This document shows, piece by piece, positions 22,224-33,812 of a stretch of DNA of 64,000 nucleotides (positions are counted from its first letter, which is position 1; the number at the start of each line of letters is the position of its first letter). The position numbers and the translations under genes are program-made. Origin of the DNA: Dipodascopsis uninucleata var. uninucleata (Eukaryota > Ascomycota > Lipomycetes > Lipomycetales > Lipomycetaceae). The notes under the pieces were generated by a model that was not told the origin of the DNA, ran no database searches, and saw nothing but the letters and a program-made list of their open reading frames with translations. The stretch covers positions 496,001-560,000 of the forward strand of contig JAJLTO010000008.1 in NCBI GenBank assembly GCA_030568195.1. The letters are read 5' to 3'.

Positions 22224-23738
22224 TTAATCAAAGTCTTCTGCAAAAATATCATCACCAGCAAAATAAACATAACCTATTCCCTTATACGACATGCCCTTCC
22301 TCTCGATGCCGTCTAGCAACTTGTCCTTGCGAACCCAAGTTTTTTCGAGCCACTTCTCAAGACCACGACGGTGAGTTGGAAGCTGCAAAACTGATAATCG
22401 ACGGACATGGACATGCAATTCCCATGTGTTATGGCTTCCAAACAGAATATCTCTAAGACTAAGTGCTATTCGGCTCAGATTTTTTGTGAGGGGCCCTTCA
22501 TCTTTGTCCCCCTGCACCTGATCTTCTAATCCACTAGCAACGGTATCGAATGTTTGAATAGTGCCGTCTGGACTTATGGTATCTCTCGAACTGTCAATAG
22601 TACCTGCATCAGAGACTTTTCTGGTCGGAGTAGAAGTTGCAGTCGGAGGTGGCATAGCTAATTTTTTTGAAATACTGAATCGGAGATCATGTGTTCTGCG
22701 GTATATAAAAGTAACGTCGTAAACAAGTTTTATATCAGTTTCTTTTTGAACGTGTTTCATTGTTGGAACAAATGCTTCGATATAGCTTCAACGTTAACCT
22801 CCGGAAAATATTTAGAGAAAGAAGAAAACATTCGCTATATTTACCTTCAAATCTAGGATATAAAAGATGGAGAAATCGGGGTAAGCCATTAGCTCGACAA
22901 TACCGTTGATGCTAAGCCATAAACACTCTGGTTAGTCGTCTCCAATGCAAATAATAAAACGATGACTCGTTAAAATATTTATAGAACCTCTTGATTTAAT
23001 TCCAGTGAATATTTTATCGTTTCTGGAAAGGTAACCAGCCCTATAAAACAACATGTTAAAATCAAACTCTATCTATTATATAATCTAAACTTATAGAGAT
23101 ACTCTTCTTACAAATGGGCTCTATGAATATGTCCTGAAATAGAGCTTCCTTGTCAGCCTGGCAGTCAAATGTCCAATCCTGCGAAACCCAGAAACTCTTA
23201 AAAAGCCATCTTAGAGAAGGTATAAAGAAAACTGATCTCCATGCTAAGAAACGTAGGCGTCCCTGCATGCCGTAAATATTAGATAGCGCATGTAGGAGGA
23301 TATAATCAGCGTAAGATCTGTGATTACCTAAAGCGTACAGTGATTTATTAGATCGCAACAAAACAACTAAGTACCTAGAATAAAGCAGGCATCGTACAGA
23401 CTAATATTGCGCTACTATTTGGCTCTAATATGTCACCACTGAAAGATATCTGAAACTTATTGACAGTCTAAACACCATTAAATGAAATATATTGTTAGAA
23501 CGTCCAGCAATGACCCCAAGAATCTATGTATGTTAGACGCACACACCTCAATAATAAACTGTAAATAACCCCATACTGAGGCTGCAACCATTGCAGTTAG
23601 AGTATATTTCCATTGTGGATATCCAATTGTAAAGCTTTGTACCAGGTGAACAAAGATATTGCTTATGAGGATATCCGCTACAGCAAACGCGTCCACTACC
23701 ACTGCCTTTGCCAAATGTTTGGGGGGTATTGTCTCCAT
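22224..23738 (-). CDS. Lysophospholipid acyltransferase, LCLAT1/Cst26 (PlsC) type
   Basis: ER membrane enzyme family that re-acylates lysophospholipids such as lyso-PI. Six exons fit by phase: 23547-23738, 23398-23467, 23112-23327, 22988-23040, 22845-22911 and 22224-22774, giving 382 aa. The catalytic HX4D motif is intact (CNHRSYADYILLHALSNI). The region after WLVTFPE matches the family in position, but the usual EGTR is read as ETIK. Downstream NGLPRFLHLLYPRF and LVYDVTFIYR are family-typical. The N-terminal segment has two hydrophobic stretches. The donor of the fourth intron (GTTCTA at 22982-22987) is weak, so the EGTR-region exon edge needs transcript evidence. The C-terminal region has a Ser/Thr-rich linker. 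Confidence 0.82.
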
Positions 23739-24627
23739 TTGTAGAGGTAAGTGAAATTTTCACAGATGAGTTCAACCTCCCTATTAATCAGGTATTCGAA
23801 TAGCAGTAGTATTTACTGCGGTATTTGTTGATCACGAAATCAGTCAGTATTAAATGTTTTCGTGTTGCGCCAACTAAGAGCTGACACGCTCATTCATTAA
23901 CAAAGCCGATATAGCTTTCTTCTTTGATCTACTTCTAGGCTATCTTTCGCAGCTCTATTAGAATACGTTCCTTGATCAGCTATCGGTGGAGCTAATTATA
24001 AAATAAATACCGATGCCTATCACTATTGTATAAAGCGAATTTTCTCGAGCATGAACAAACAATGTTGTGTAGTTCTCTTTGTCGAGCTTACATGGCTAAA
24101 CAAACGAAGCACATAATAGACGCACTGCCACGAAAATAAGTGGCAGTGCAAGTTAATCTGTTATCATTGCGGCGCAGGTATTGCTCTCTCTTACCCTTCC
24201 ACTATTAACACATCCATTTGGTTTATGAAAGTTTATGAAGAGCGATTTCGTTTGTTGTAGTTAGATATAAACGAATTATTTGTTCGTACGTTCTAGGTAG
24301 AAACTACAGTTATCTTCTGTAGAGCTACGCTTTAAAAGAGAGGCTCAGGCGGAAAAGTACTTAGTATTTGAGGAAATATCGCAGGTTGTAGTAGTAAAGG
24401 ATTGCATTGAGGTTGACAAACAACAAAAAAAGAGAGAATCTGGAACATAATGTTCTAAGGGGCGATAACTGTGAAAGAATAATTGTGGATATTGGTTTTT
24501 CTGAACAATATAGGCGTTTGCTTGAAGCCTATATAGGACGGCAGACAATCGTCAAGGAAATTAATTTCACGAAGCTGTGAACGGAAGTGCAGGCCGAGTA
24601 TCGCTGTATCTACAGAAAGAATTAACC
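23739..24627. promoter_or_regulatory. Divergent promoter region, acyltransferase and STIMATE-like genes
   Basis: 889 bp between divergent starts. A GTGGCAGTGC / GCACTGCCAC inverted repeat lies near 24124-24153. I see no supported gene; a minus-strand open frame at 24345-24548 has no family features. Confidence 0.5.
24124..24153. repeat. Inverted repeat (hairpin) in divergent promoter
   Basis: CACTGCCACG and CGTGGCAGTG arms are separated by a few bases (read around 24124-24150), flanked by longer imperfect complementarity. Could form a hairpin or be a bidirectional terminator-like element; function unknown. Confidence 0.4.
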
Positions 24628-25547
24628 ATGTCATCTATGGGCGACGAGTGTCAACTTTTGGGCCCATTTGCTTTGCTTGTGCAAGGAGCAATGGGTGCTT
24701 TGGCTATATTGTCGTTAGTGTTCAAGCGATATAAAGAACATCCAAGGCGTCCAGTGCTTATCTGGTATGAAGTCTTTGTTTCGGATGAGTAACGAGTAAT
24801 CAATAAAAGAGTACTAACGGATGGGTCTTCCTAGGGCGTTTGATGTGTCTAAGCAGGTCTGGGGTGCTTGCGGCATACATATACTTAATCTTTTTCTTGC
24901 AAATTTTTCCAGCAATAATGCCGAGGATGTCCCTACGAGTCCGTGTAACTGGTGAGCAGGAAATAGTGTTGCTTATGCAGAAATAGTGGGTGGGAGATTT
25001 GTTGTTGACTAGTTTTCCTTGTATTCATAGGTACTTCCTCAACATCTTGTTAGACACTACCATAGGAGTTCCTATACTGTGGTTCTTCCTTGCACTTATC
25101 AGTCGAATAGCTACTAATGCTGGTGTCATGGGAATCAAGTCTGGTGAATATGGCCATCCGCCCAAGTGGTCTTGGTTCTTCAGACAGGCACTGATTTATT
25201 TTATGGGTCTGACTTGTATGAAGTTTGTAGTTTATGTACTGCTGACTATATTCCCATTTTGGGATGACCTGGCTCAATTCCTTCTCTCATGGACTAAGGG
25301 GCATGAAAAGACAGAGGTAGCATTCGTCATGCTTGTTTTCCCGTTGATTATGAATATCGTCCAATATTATCTTGTTGATTCCATTATCAAGTCCCACGAA
25401 CGAAAACTGCCTGTGAGACGCTTGTCCGATGAACCATTGGCAGAATCCGCCAGTGCGATTGAAAGATATCAAAGCGCAATCTCCTCTGCACGACACGATC
25501 GATATGTCGACTCACCAGACGATTCTTCAGTAATAACTGTTCATTAA
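24628..25547 (+). CDS. STIMATE/TMEM110-like multispanning membrane protein (yeast YPL162C type)
   Basis: Integral membrane protein of the STIMATE family; the animal member regulates STIM at ER-plasma membrane contacts, while fungal members are vacuolar or ER proteins of unclear role. Exons 24628-24764, 24835-24951 and 25031-25547 join in phase 2 twice, giving 256 aa. Introns are 70 nt (with a TACTAAC branch site) and 79 nt. Hydrophobic segments include GPFALLVQGAMGALAILSLV, VWGACGIHILNLFLANF and VPILWFFLALIS, and further ones follow. The family signature SGEYGHPPKWSWFFRQALIY is present. A cytosolic Ser/Arg-rich tail ends the protein. The true start is the ATG at 24628; an upstream GTG in frame is not needed. 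Confidence 0.85.
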
Positions 25548-28230
25548 GTTCTATAGAGCATATAGAACTTATCAAACCCCGTCCTTATGTCGCGTCCCAC
25601 CAAACGATCTGCAATTATACAATATCATTATTTTGGTACGAATGATAGCGATTCCATACTTTTTGAAATGCTCTTCTCTCTACAGTTTCAGTTCCTTTCA
25701 ATTCACAATTTTCGTGTTAGTAGAATCCAATTAACATTAATTCAGACGGTATTTAAGTTGGACAATTTTATAGTAGTGGTGAACGGTGCGATAGCAGATT
25801 ATAGTAATAACATCTGTCGACCTTGTTCAAGTTTAGTTATTTCATGAGACTAGAGATTCTAGCTGATAGTTTGTGCTTACGAAATAATTCAGTCTAATTT
25901 TGACTGGTGTAATATAATTGAAGATAGATATTATCATATTGCTGTTACGATTCTCTTGAATACCCAGATTTCCTTATTGTTAACGCGTATTCACTTCCCG
26001 AAGAAACGCAGCTAGCATATCTTAATATGCTAATTTATAACTGGTTTCGTTGTCCTTATGTGCAGGCGGGTTTGATCTGTATTTATAGGAACCCGATGCA
26101 GAGTCTGTTTAGAAAGGGACTTGGGTAAGGCTTAAATGTCCTGTATTTCGACCCAACCTTATCGCCCGTGACACACTATTATTACCATGCCCATTAAGAC
26201 CAACCTCGGCGCAGGTAAATGGTTTCTAGACTGGCTAGGTACATCAATTATTATGGCCCGTATAATTTTAGCATATATGACCCAACCCGGATATGGATCA
26301 CAAGAGCGAGTAATATGGTGCATAAGGATACTCAGTAGCCGGCGATACTACATTGAGATATATAAGATGTGATTGGACATGCTCTTTTCTTAGTAATGGA
26401 TAACCCAGAGCTATAAGGTTATTAAATTTTCATTGCATATCTGGTTATTGTTTCCTGCCATTACTGCCGACAGAAAATCTGTTACATGACAGAGACATGC
26501 AAATTCATAACCTGGTCTACAAAAGTCATTTTGAGTCCATTGCTGAAGTAATAGAATCTTGTTCACGCCATTTTTAATAGCTGAATAAAGTTGGTTCACC
26601 AGAAGTAACAAGCTCGAAGAGTTTCCGTGATTTAGATTTCAGCGACCCCCACACTCTGGAATATGCTCACAAAACTGAGATTTGAATTTTTGTGCGGCCA
26701 TACAAGTAATAGAGCTATAGTTTTCGATCTTTTGACAGCTATCTGATCAGTATATCCAAATGCTGGTTGACATCGCACTTCAGAGTGCGAATAGCGACGA
26801 GCAGATAGAGCCTACAAATCTCGAGAAAAATTTAAAACACGCCATACTAAATCTGAATTAAATTGGCATGTGCTGTCGCATAGACAGATCTAGAGGTTTG
26901 TTATCCATAGTTCGAGGACATTTCCTTCTTATTTCCGTGCATAGTTTGCTCCAGATTAATCAATGTGCTGCGATTATAACTTTATACACAGTCACCGCCA
27001 GTCTCAAACTTGATACTATTTTCAATGGACATAATCGCACAATAGCTTAGAAGTACAACAATAAGCTACCAGAAGTATAAAATAATAAGCTGTTCAAGAC
27101 TGTAAAGAACGAAATTATAGGTTACATATTTATTAAACACTAAGGCTATATACAATAGATGCAGAAGGGCTTTAAACTGTACACCATGTGGGCATTAGCC
27201 GGTGGGTGTTCCTTGTAGTTATATATCTACCCTTCACCAACGGACAACAGTGACACGACGAATTGTGCGTGGCTATTGCCTATTCTACAATGCAATCAAA
27301 ACTATTTTTGATCTCAGCATTCCACCTGATTAATCAGCCTCGTTCTGTACACTAAACAATTGAGCTATAATGTCCAATTCTACACATGTTACGTAAACTG
27401 ATACGGTATACACCGGTAATAATAAAGTGGCCAATTGTAATATAACTACTATCTTTTAACATTCTAAGGATGCACATTTCCAGGACTTCGACTTCGTATT
27501 ATTGCGCTCGTTGTAAATCTCTGACCAATTCGTTCTGGTGATAATTAAACAGACAATGGATACTAGAAATTATTAGTTTAGGTAGTCTATGCTAGATATT
27601 GGTTATCCGCCAGAAAGCGCCCGAAGACAAAAAACGCCAATACTATTTTTCTTTTTAGGATATTCGGTTGAGTCTTGTCCGGACCGGATTCTCTCGTCTA
27701 GTAGCAATTAATAACAAATGCGTATCCATAACATAATATTTCGGCTGTATTACGTAATTTGACAATACACGTTACAACGTCTACACTGCACGCCTTACAT
27801 AACGAAGAGCCAATTACCAATAGCGAAGAATAAATCCAAGTCGTTGATGGCCCCCTCAATCATATAGTGTAGCTGGCTTTAGATAGCAAAAGGTGCCAAA
27901 GAAACACAAGCCGTATCAGCTATAGGCGGTGGCCGGCACAGCTCTGCGGTTGGGATGGACTGAGAGTCTGTGTGCTAAGTAGGTAGTGTTTAGTAGTAAG
28001 AAAAAAATAATAAATAATATTAGTTCTTGTTATACATCACTGCGCTTCCATTTTAGATTTATAATTGCGTCGTTTCCTTCCTTTCTCTTTCCTTTCATTT
28101 TTCTTTTTCTTCTTTCTCAATTCTACATCAATTTCTCTTCCTTTATTCTAAATCAAAAGAATTTGATTAACCAAATTTCTTTTGCTTTACTTAAGTCTAT
28201 CCAAGAATTATATTTCATTGAATAATCACA
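25548..28230. other. Long gene-free stretch upstream of 6PGD gene
   Basis: About 2.7 kb, the second longest gap here. Open frames are short (at most 86 codons) and lack family features. It probably holds the 6PGD promoter in its last 300 bp. The rest could include a non-coding RNA or a degraded gene, but I see no direct evidence. Confidence 0.5.
28071..28145 (+). promoter_or_regulatory. Pyrimidine-rich core promoter tract of 6PGD gene
   Basis: A 75-nt run made mostly of C and T (TTCCTTCCTTTCTC and similar) ends about 85 nt upstream of the ATG. Such TC-rich tracts mark transcription starts of highly expressed fungal genes, which fits the strong codon bias of the gene. Confidence 0.55.
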
Positions 28231-31157
28231 ATGTCTGAGCCTGTGTAAGTCCTTCATTTAATAGTTTAATTTGTTGTTATATAGCCAGAGATAGATACGA
28301 TTGACGTATGAAGCTGTTGCTTTCTATGCCTTCGTATTTTGTTTTGTCTCCGAGTAGATACTGGCAATATTATTATTTAGTTATATGTGAAGATGTGGGA
28401 ATGAATTGACTGCGATGTGATGCTGGTTTAATGGATTTCATGATTTGGTGATCGATAAGAGTCTTCGAGAAATGATGTGCATCGCTAGTGAATATGGCTA
28501 TGACACCTATGGAGACAATGGACAACATAATATTTATGATTTTTTGTATATTATTAATATCTATTTTAAGAATTGCTGTTATTCTTGTCTGTTTAATCAT
28601 TGTGGAAATCGATGGAAATTTACATAGGGACAATGCTATCATTACTATATTTTGACATTTTGAGGAATTGTGGTGTTTGATAAGCTTGTGGAATTCGAAC
28701 AGGTATGCTGGCCATATCATGTTATTGTTTATGAACACGTAATATTTTGCAGATCAAGATTTCAAGGTTTAGCATATGGTGGTGTTTGAAGCTGATGATA
28801 CTTGAAGCGGGGCTAGATGGTGCTGGACTTCATTGCATATATTATTCCAGTGCTCTTGTTTTTTGGATGTTGCATATAATGTGGATGTATTGGTTTTATG
28901 TTACTATTTTTATAGTTATTAGAATTGTGTGAACAACGAGTTTTGCTTAAGTTCATGCAATGATTTTTTTGGTAACCAAGTGATGACCGGCGGAGTTCTC
29001 ATTTTAAGGATGTGGTTGATTGTGGTTAGTGATTGTTATTGCAACCTGTATTTGGTTGCCGTACAGTAGGATTCTCACACTTCACATATTATTATTTGAT
29101 TGCAGGAATTGACTTTATTATTATGTCGTGATTTCTAACTAACTATCTTTTTAGTGGTGGTATGTATTATATATTCAAGGCTTTGCTATTCGAATGCATC
29201 TTGCTATCATGATGATTTATAGCGTAGCTCATTACAAGAATCGATCAAAAGTATTTCTTGAGGGCTGGGGTTGAACATGGACTTCGCAAGCTAGTTATTA
29301 GTACATTGAAACTAACAAAAGCATTCTAATAGATATTGGTCTTATCGGTTTGGCCGTTATGGGTCAGGTATGTCAATAATTTTATTCTGTTAATTGTAAT
29401 ATGTATCTTGATTGCAGTTTCTCCTTCATACATGGGCATCCATGGTAGTTCGCTATCCAGAAGCACAGTCTCTTGCATGATTAAGTGCATATTCTCTATA
29501 GCGGGCAATTATATGATGTTCGTATATATCAAATTTCTGTCCATACCTGTTACGTACTAGTACGGATCTTAATTCGGGCGTCTCTTCTCCGTTAAATGAA
29601 GTTGACAGGATTATTTGTGTTTTTCGTAATCAATGTGTTATGGTTATGTAATTATTTAGCGGAGAATTTTTATGACAAGATTGATTCTTTACAGCAACTT
29701 GTCCATTGACTAAACGACTAATGTGAATTATGATCTAGAACCTGATCTTGAACGCCGCTGATCATGGCTATACCGTTATTGCCTTCAACCGTACTGTTTC
29801 CAAGGTTGACCACTTCATTGAGAACGAGGCTAAGGGTAAGAGTATTATTGGTGCTCATTCTATTGCTGAGCTCTGTGCCAAGTTGAAGAAGCCACGCCGA
29901 GTCATCCTTTTGGTTAAGGCTGGTAAGGCTGTTGATGACTTCATTGAGTTGCTTCTTCCACATATGGAGCCAGGTGACATCATCATTGATGGTGGTAACT
30001 CTCACTTTCCTGACACCAACCGTCGATGCAAGTATCTTGCTGATAAGGGCTTTTTATTTGTTGGATCCGGTGTCTCTGGTGGTGAGGAAGGAGCTCGTTA
30101 CGGTCCAAGTTTGATGCCTGGTGGAAATGTTAAAGCTTGGCCTCACATCAAGAAGATTTTCCAAGACATTGCTGCCAAGTCTGACAACGAGCCATGCTGC
30201 GACTGGGTCGGTGACGAAGGTGCTGGACATTTCGTTAAGATGGTTCACAATGGTATTGAATACGGCGACATGCAGCTTATCTGCGAGGCCTACGATATCC
30301 TTAAGAGAGGTGCTGGCTTCACCGATAAGGAGATCGGAGATGTCTTTGCCAAGTGGAACAAGGGCGTCTTGGATTCTTTCTTAGTTGAGATTACCCGTGA
30401 CATCTTGTATTATAATGATGATGATGGAACTCCTCTGGTGGAGAAGATCCTTGACACTGCTGGTCAAAAGGGTACTGGTAAGTGGACTGCCATCAACGCT
30501 CTTGATCTTGGTATGCCAGTAACTTTGATTGGTGAGGCTGTTTTCTCCCGTACTCTCTCTGCTATCAAGTCTGAGCGCGTTCGTGCCAGCAAGATCTTGA
30601 CTGGACCTACTCCAAACTTTACTGGTGACAAGCAGGAGCTTGTTGACCAACTTGAGCAGGCTTTGTATGCTTCTAAGATTATTTCTTACGCTCAAGGATT
30701 TATGTTGATTAGAGAGGCTGGACGTGATTATGGCTGGACTCTTAACAATCCTGCTATTGCTTTGATGTGGCGTGGTGGTTGCATTATTCGATCTGTTTTC
30801 TTGGGAGACATCACTCGTGCTTACCGTCAGAAGCCCGACTTGGAGAATTTGCTTTTCGACGACTTCTTTAAGAGTGCTATTGACAAGGCTCAGCCCTCAT
30901 GGCGTCAGATTGTTGCCCACTCTGCCTTGTGGGGTATCCCAACTCCAGCTTTCTCTACAGCTTTGTCCTTCTATGATGGTTACAGAAGCGAACGTCTCCC
31001 AGCTAATCTCCTCCAGGCTCAGCGTGATTACTTTGGTGCTCACACTTTCCACATTTTGCCACAGTTTGCTTCTGCGAAGTACCCTGTTAACACTGATATC
31101 CATGTTAACTGGACTGGAAGAGGTGGTAACGTTTCTGCTTCTACTTATCTTGCCTAA
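28231..31157 (+). CDS. GND1: 6-phosphogluconate dehydrogenase, decarboxylating
   Basis: Oxidises 6-phosphogluconate to ribulose 5-phosphate and CO2 with NADP, the third step of the oxidative pentose phosphate pathway in the cytosol. Exons are 28231-28244, a 5-nt microexon 29155-29159, 29333-29367 and 29739-31157; phases 2, 1 and 0 agree and give 490 aa starting MSEPVGDIGLIGLAVMGQ. Introns are 910, 173 and 371 nt, far longer than others here. Motifs: GLAVMGQN (NADP fold), FNRTVSKVD, DIIIDGGNSHFPDTNRR, VGSGVSGGEEGARYGPSLMP, catalytic Lys in GAGHFVKMVHNGIEYGDMQL, and ANLLQAQRDYFGAHTF near the end. Codon choice is strongly biased (GGT, GCT, AAG), as expected for high expression. Confidence 0.95.
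29155..29159 (+). other. GND1: Five-nucleotide microexon of 6PGD gene
   Basis: TGGTG lies between a strong acceptor (tandem CTAAC branch motifs, then ATCTTTTTAG) and a perfect GTATGT donor. It completes Val5, adds Gly6 and begins Asp7, making MSEPVGDIG. Without it, exon 1 (phase 2) and the exon at 29333 (needs phase 1) cannot join in frame. Confidence 0.8.
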
Positions 31158-31862
31158 ATTCTGATTTAAGGATCAAAGGTTGAGAATTGAGTAGAAGACT
31201 AGTTGGAAAAACAAAAAATATTATAGGTGTTTCTTTGGAGATTTCTATAGTCTAATCTTTTAATTCGGCACTGAGAGATATGAGATTTTAATGAATAGAT
31301 CTGGCTGGATAAGTCAAAAGATGTGCGATGCCAATGACTTGAATGAAAGTCTTTTTGATTTTCTTTTTTTTTGTATTTAACGCCCACACTTGTTTTGTTA
31401 TTTATAAAAGAAAGTCGATGAATATTTTTGGTGATTCTCGTATTTTTAATTATGATAATCCAGTTTCAATTTTTTTATTGATTATTATCTATTTATTCGA
31501 TCTAAATTCTATTTAATTATTTATGAGTCATTCTTATTATATGTCATTCTCTTATTGCTAATTGAATATTATTATTATATGATTGTACATTCATGGTTAT
31601 ATGTAAGTTATCACTATAGACATTAGAGTCATTCTGTAGCTTACGCGTCACCTAATAAACACAATAGCGGAGAGATGTAGTTGATTCAAGTAATATCACG
31701 TGATCATATGACGTAATACAGAACACCGGAGATCTGCGGTAGATGGCAACTACATAAAGGATCCATTCAACTACTGCATGCTTCTACATCTGTAGAATAA
31801 CCTGAATACATTTTGAGTTATTTAATATTTGTATACTAAGAGAATATTGGAAATATACTAAA
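31158..31862. other. Intergenic region between 6PGD and I78 genes
   Basis: 705 bp holding the 6PGD 3' flank and I78 promoter. AT-rich; contains ACGCGT near 31643 and CACGTGATCATATGACGT near 31698-31715, an E-box (CACGTG) next to a CRE-like TGACGT. No gene seen. Confidence 0.5.
31698..31715. promoter_or_regulatory. E-box and CRE-half cluster upstream of I78 gene
   Basis: CACGTG, CATATG and TGACGT fall within 18 bp, about 150 bp upstream of the inhibitor ATG. CACGTG is the classic site of Cbf1/USF-like bHLH factors, such as the one encoded at 35013-36416. Linkage between the two is inference. Confidence 0.35.
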
Positions 31863-32343
31863 ATGAGTTCCAATAACGAAAATTCTGCGTCGAATGAATT
31901 TGGTTCTAATAGAAACCCGAAGGGCGGATATCACGATCCTATTGCTGTGAAATGGCAGAAGGTTCTTGTTGGCAAGAAGTTGACTGACTCTAGTAGTGCT
32001 ACTGACGATGTATGTGTGCTAAGGATAAATATAACAAATAAGTAGAATTTAAAAATTACGTGAACATATTAAAGCTAACATTTAGACAAACGCTGCAGTC
32101 ATATCCGAAATCACAGTTGCCATCACCATATCGAGTTGTCAAGCCTGGCAGCATGCTAACTATGGATTTCCGACCAGAAAGGTATGTGGTGATACTTCTT
32201 TAGTACTAGCCAGCTATTGGGCAGTTATATATTTGCTAGTACCGTATAATATAGATGCTATTGGGTGCATTAGCTGATTTCTCTCTAGATTAAATATTAC
32301 ATTGAACAAAGAAGGAGTTATTGAGCATGTACGAACTGGTTAA
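31863..32343 (+). CDS. Small peptidase inhibitor, I78 family
   Basis: I78 proteins inhibit serine proteases such as elastase, trypsin and subtilisin; most known members are bacterial and fungal. Exons 31863-32009, 32075-32181 and 32289-32343 join through 65-nt and 107-nt introns in phases 0 and 2, giving 102 aa. The signature PYRVVKPGSMLTMDFRPERL is nearly canonical and is followed by NITLNKEGVIEHVRTG. KWQKVLVGKK is the usual first motif (often W..LVG). There is no signal peptide, so it should act inside the cell, perhaps against vacuolar proteases on leakage. The acceptor AAAG at 32071-32074, not the later TTTAG, keeps the frame and yields the family motif TFRQ. It converges with SFT2. Confidence 0.85.
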
Positions 32344-32893
32344 GACGCTTCGTGAATGTGTTTAGCAGAACAAGTAGTAGCTAAACTTGTGACTATAGCA
32401 ACTAAAGACCTTGTGTATGATCATACTCTATGGCCAGAACGTATATACAAGATAATGTACTTAACACGGTTGTTTTGTATATAGCATTATCTATTCGTGA
32501 TTGTCGAGCGAGAGCTACATCATTAAATATGAGCCTGATTAACTCATTGGCTTTTAATTATTGCTATATAGAGAATTAAGTCAACTTGTTAACAAGATTC
32601 TCTTTTTCTAGCATTAGACTGAGATAATGTGGCACTTCTGTAACCGAAGTGGAATAATAAATTTAATTGAAATTCGAAATATTAAAAATATCATTATTAA
32701 AGTCATTCGCCATTATCAAATCCATCTCACCAAAATGATAGGAACTAAAAGTTTTAAGAAAATGCATATTAAAGAATGCATATAATTGTTTAGAAGATTC
32801 TACCAGATTGCCGGTATTACAAATGAATGTAATTAAAATTGTCTATATAAATTCAGGATATGTATCTTAGAATTTCCAACGAGTTCGAAGATA
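32344..32893. other. Convergent intergenic region
   Basis: 550 bp between the I78 and SFT2 stops, very AT-rich. No gene seen. Confidence 0.6.
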
Positions 32894-33812
32894 TTACGAA
32901 TCTAACCATGAATTAACTTGACGGAATCCCAGTCTAAATATCAAAATACATCATGTTAGAAGGGGTTTTAACATTAAAACAAATTATATTTGACTGACCT
33001 TGACGCAAGTCGAAGACCATTAGTTCCCCAGGGGAAATAACTAACAGCATACCAAATGGCCGCAACGATCTGCACGGCGCATGATATTATCGTAAGAATT
33101 GGAGAGCGGAGCTATAAAGAAGTTAGATACTCGATCATATAGAGTCAGAAGAAGAAATGGTAGCTTACTCCGAGACTGAAAACCAATGTTAAGACGATAC
33201 TTCCAAAATAAATCACTGTAAAAGGCAACCGATTAACGGAAGTCAGATGTACTATGTAATTCACAGGACCTTGAAGGCATCCAAACGATATTACAAATAA
33301 AAGAGATGCCAATGACCATCTGTATTCACGACTAGTCAGTAACAGAAAAGGTAATACTCGCGTAAAGAATGTTACATACAGGATAGCAAACTTCGTTGGC
33401 CGTAATACCAGAACAGGGAACAAAGCAAAGCATAGGGCATATATTGCAGCAGAAATGACTATGCAAATACCAAAGCAAACCAGACGATCCCATCTAGATA
33501 CTATCGATAGAAAAAAATCAGCTTGTGTCTATACTCTCAGTATATTCATTCGATATATCACTTACAGTTAAACCAAGACGGTTCCTGAACACCACTCATC
33601 TGACCGTTTTCGGCAATTGGCAATTGCATGTATCCACCACCCCCTTTGAATGGATTTATTGACTGCAGCTTGTTTGTGATATTTGCCATCGACAAATCGT
33701 TCAATCCAATTCCTGAACCATTAGAATTTCCGCTCGTACTAGCTGCATTTCCCGGTCGGGAATTCCAGCTGCTAAACTGCTGTCTAAACGACGACTCCGC
33801 TGAAGACGCCAT
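32894..33812 (-). CDS. SFT2: Golgi vesicle transport protein Sft2
   Basis: Four-span Golgi membrane protein that aids fusion of endosome-derived vesicles with the late Golgi. Four exons, 33566-33812, 33169-33500, 32999-33111 and 32894-32933, join with introns of 65, 57 and 65 nt in consistent phase, giving 243 aa. The N-terminal 80 residues are Ser/Gly/Asn-rich, then SWFNLSRWDRLVCFGICIVI starts the first span. Later motifs LRPTKFAILYVTF, FGCLQGP and YFPWGTNGLRLASR are family-typical, and the last exon adds LGFRQVNSWLDS, as in yeast Sft2. The start at 33812 is preferred over an upstream ATG at 33866 because it gives a typical acetylatable MASSAE N terminus. Confidence 0.9.

Noticed and set aside
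28960-29260. C/D snoRNA in the 6PGD introns
   Set aside because: C-box-like words are present but no D box (CTGA) at a suitable distance and no terminal stem.
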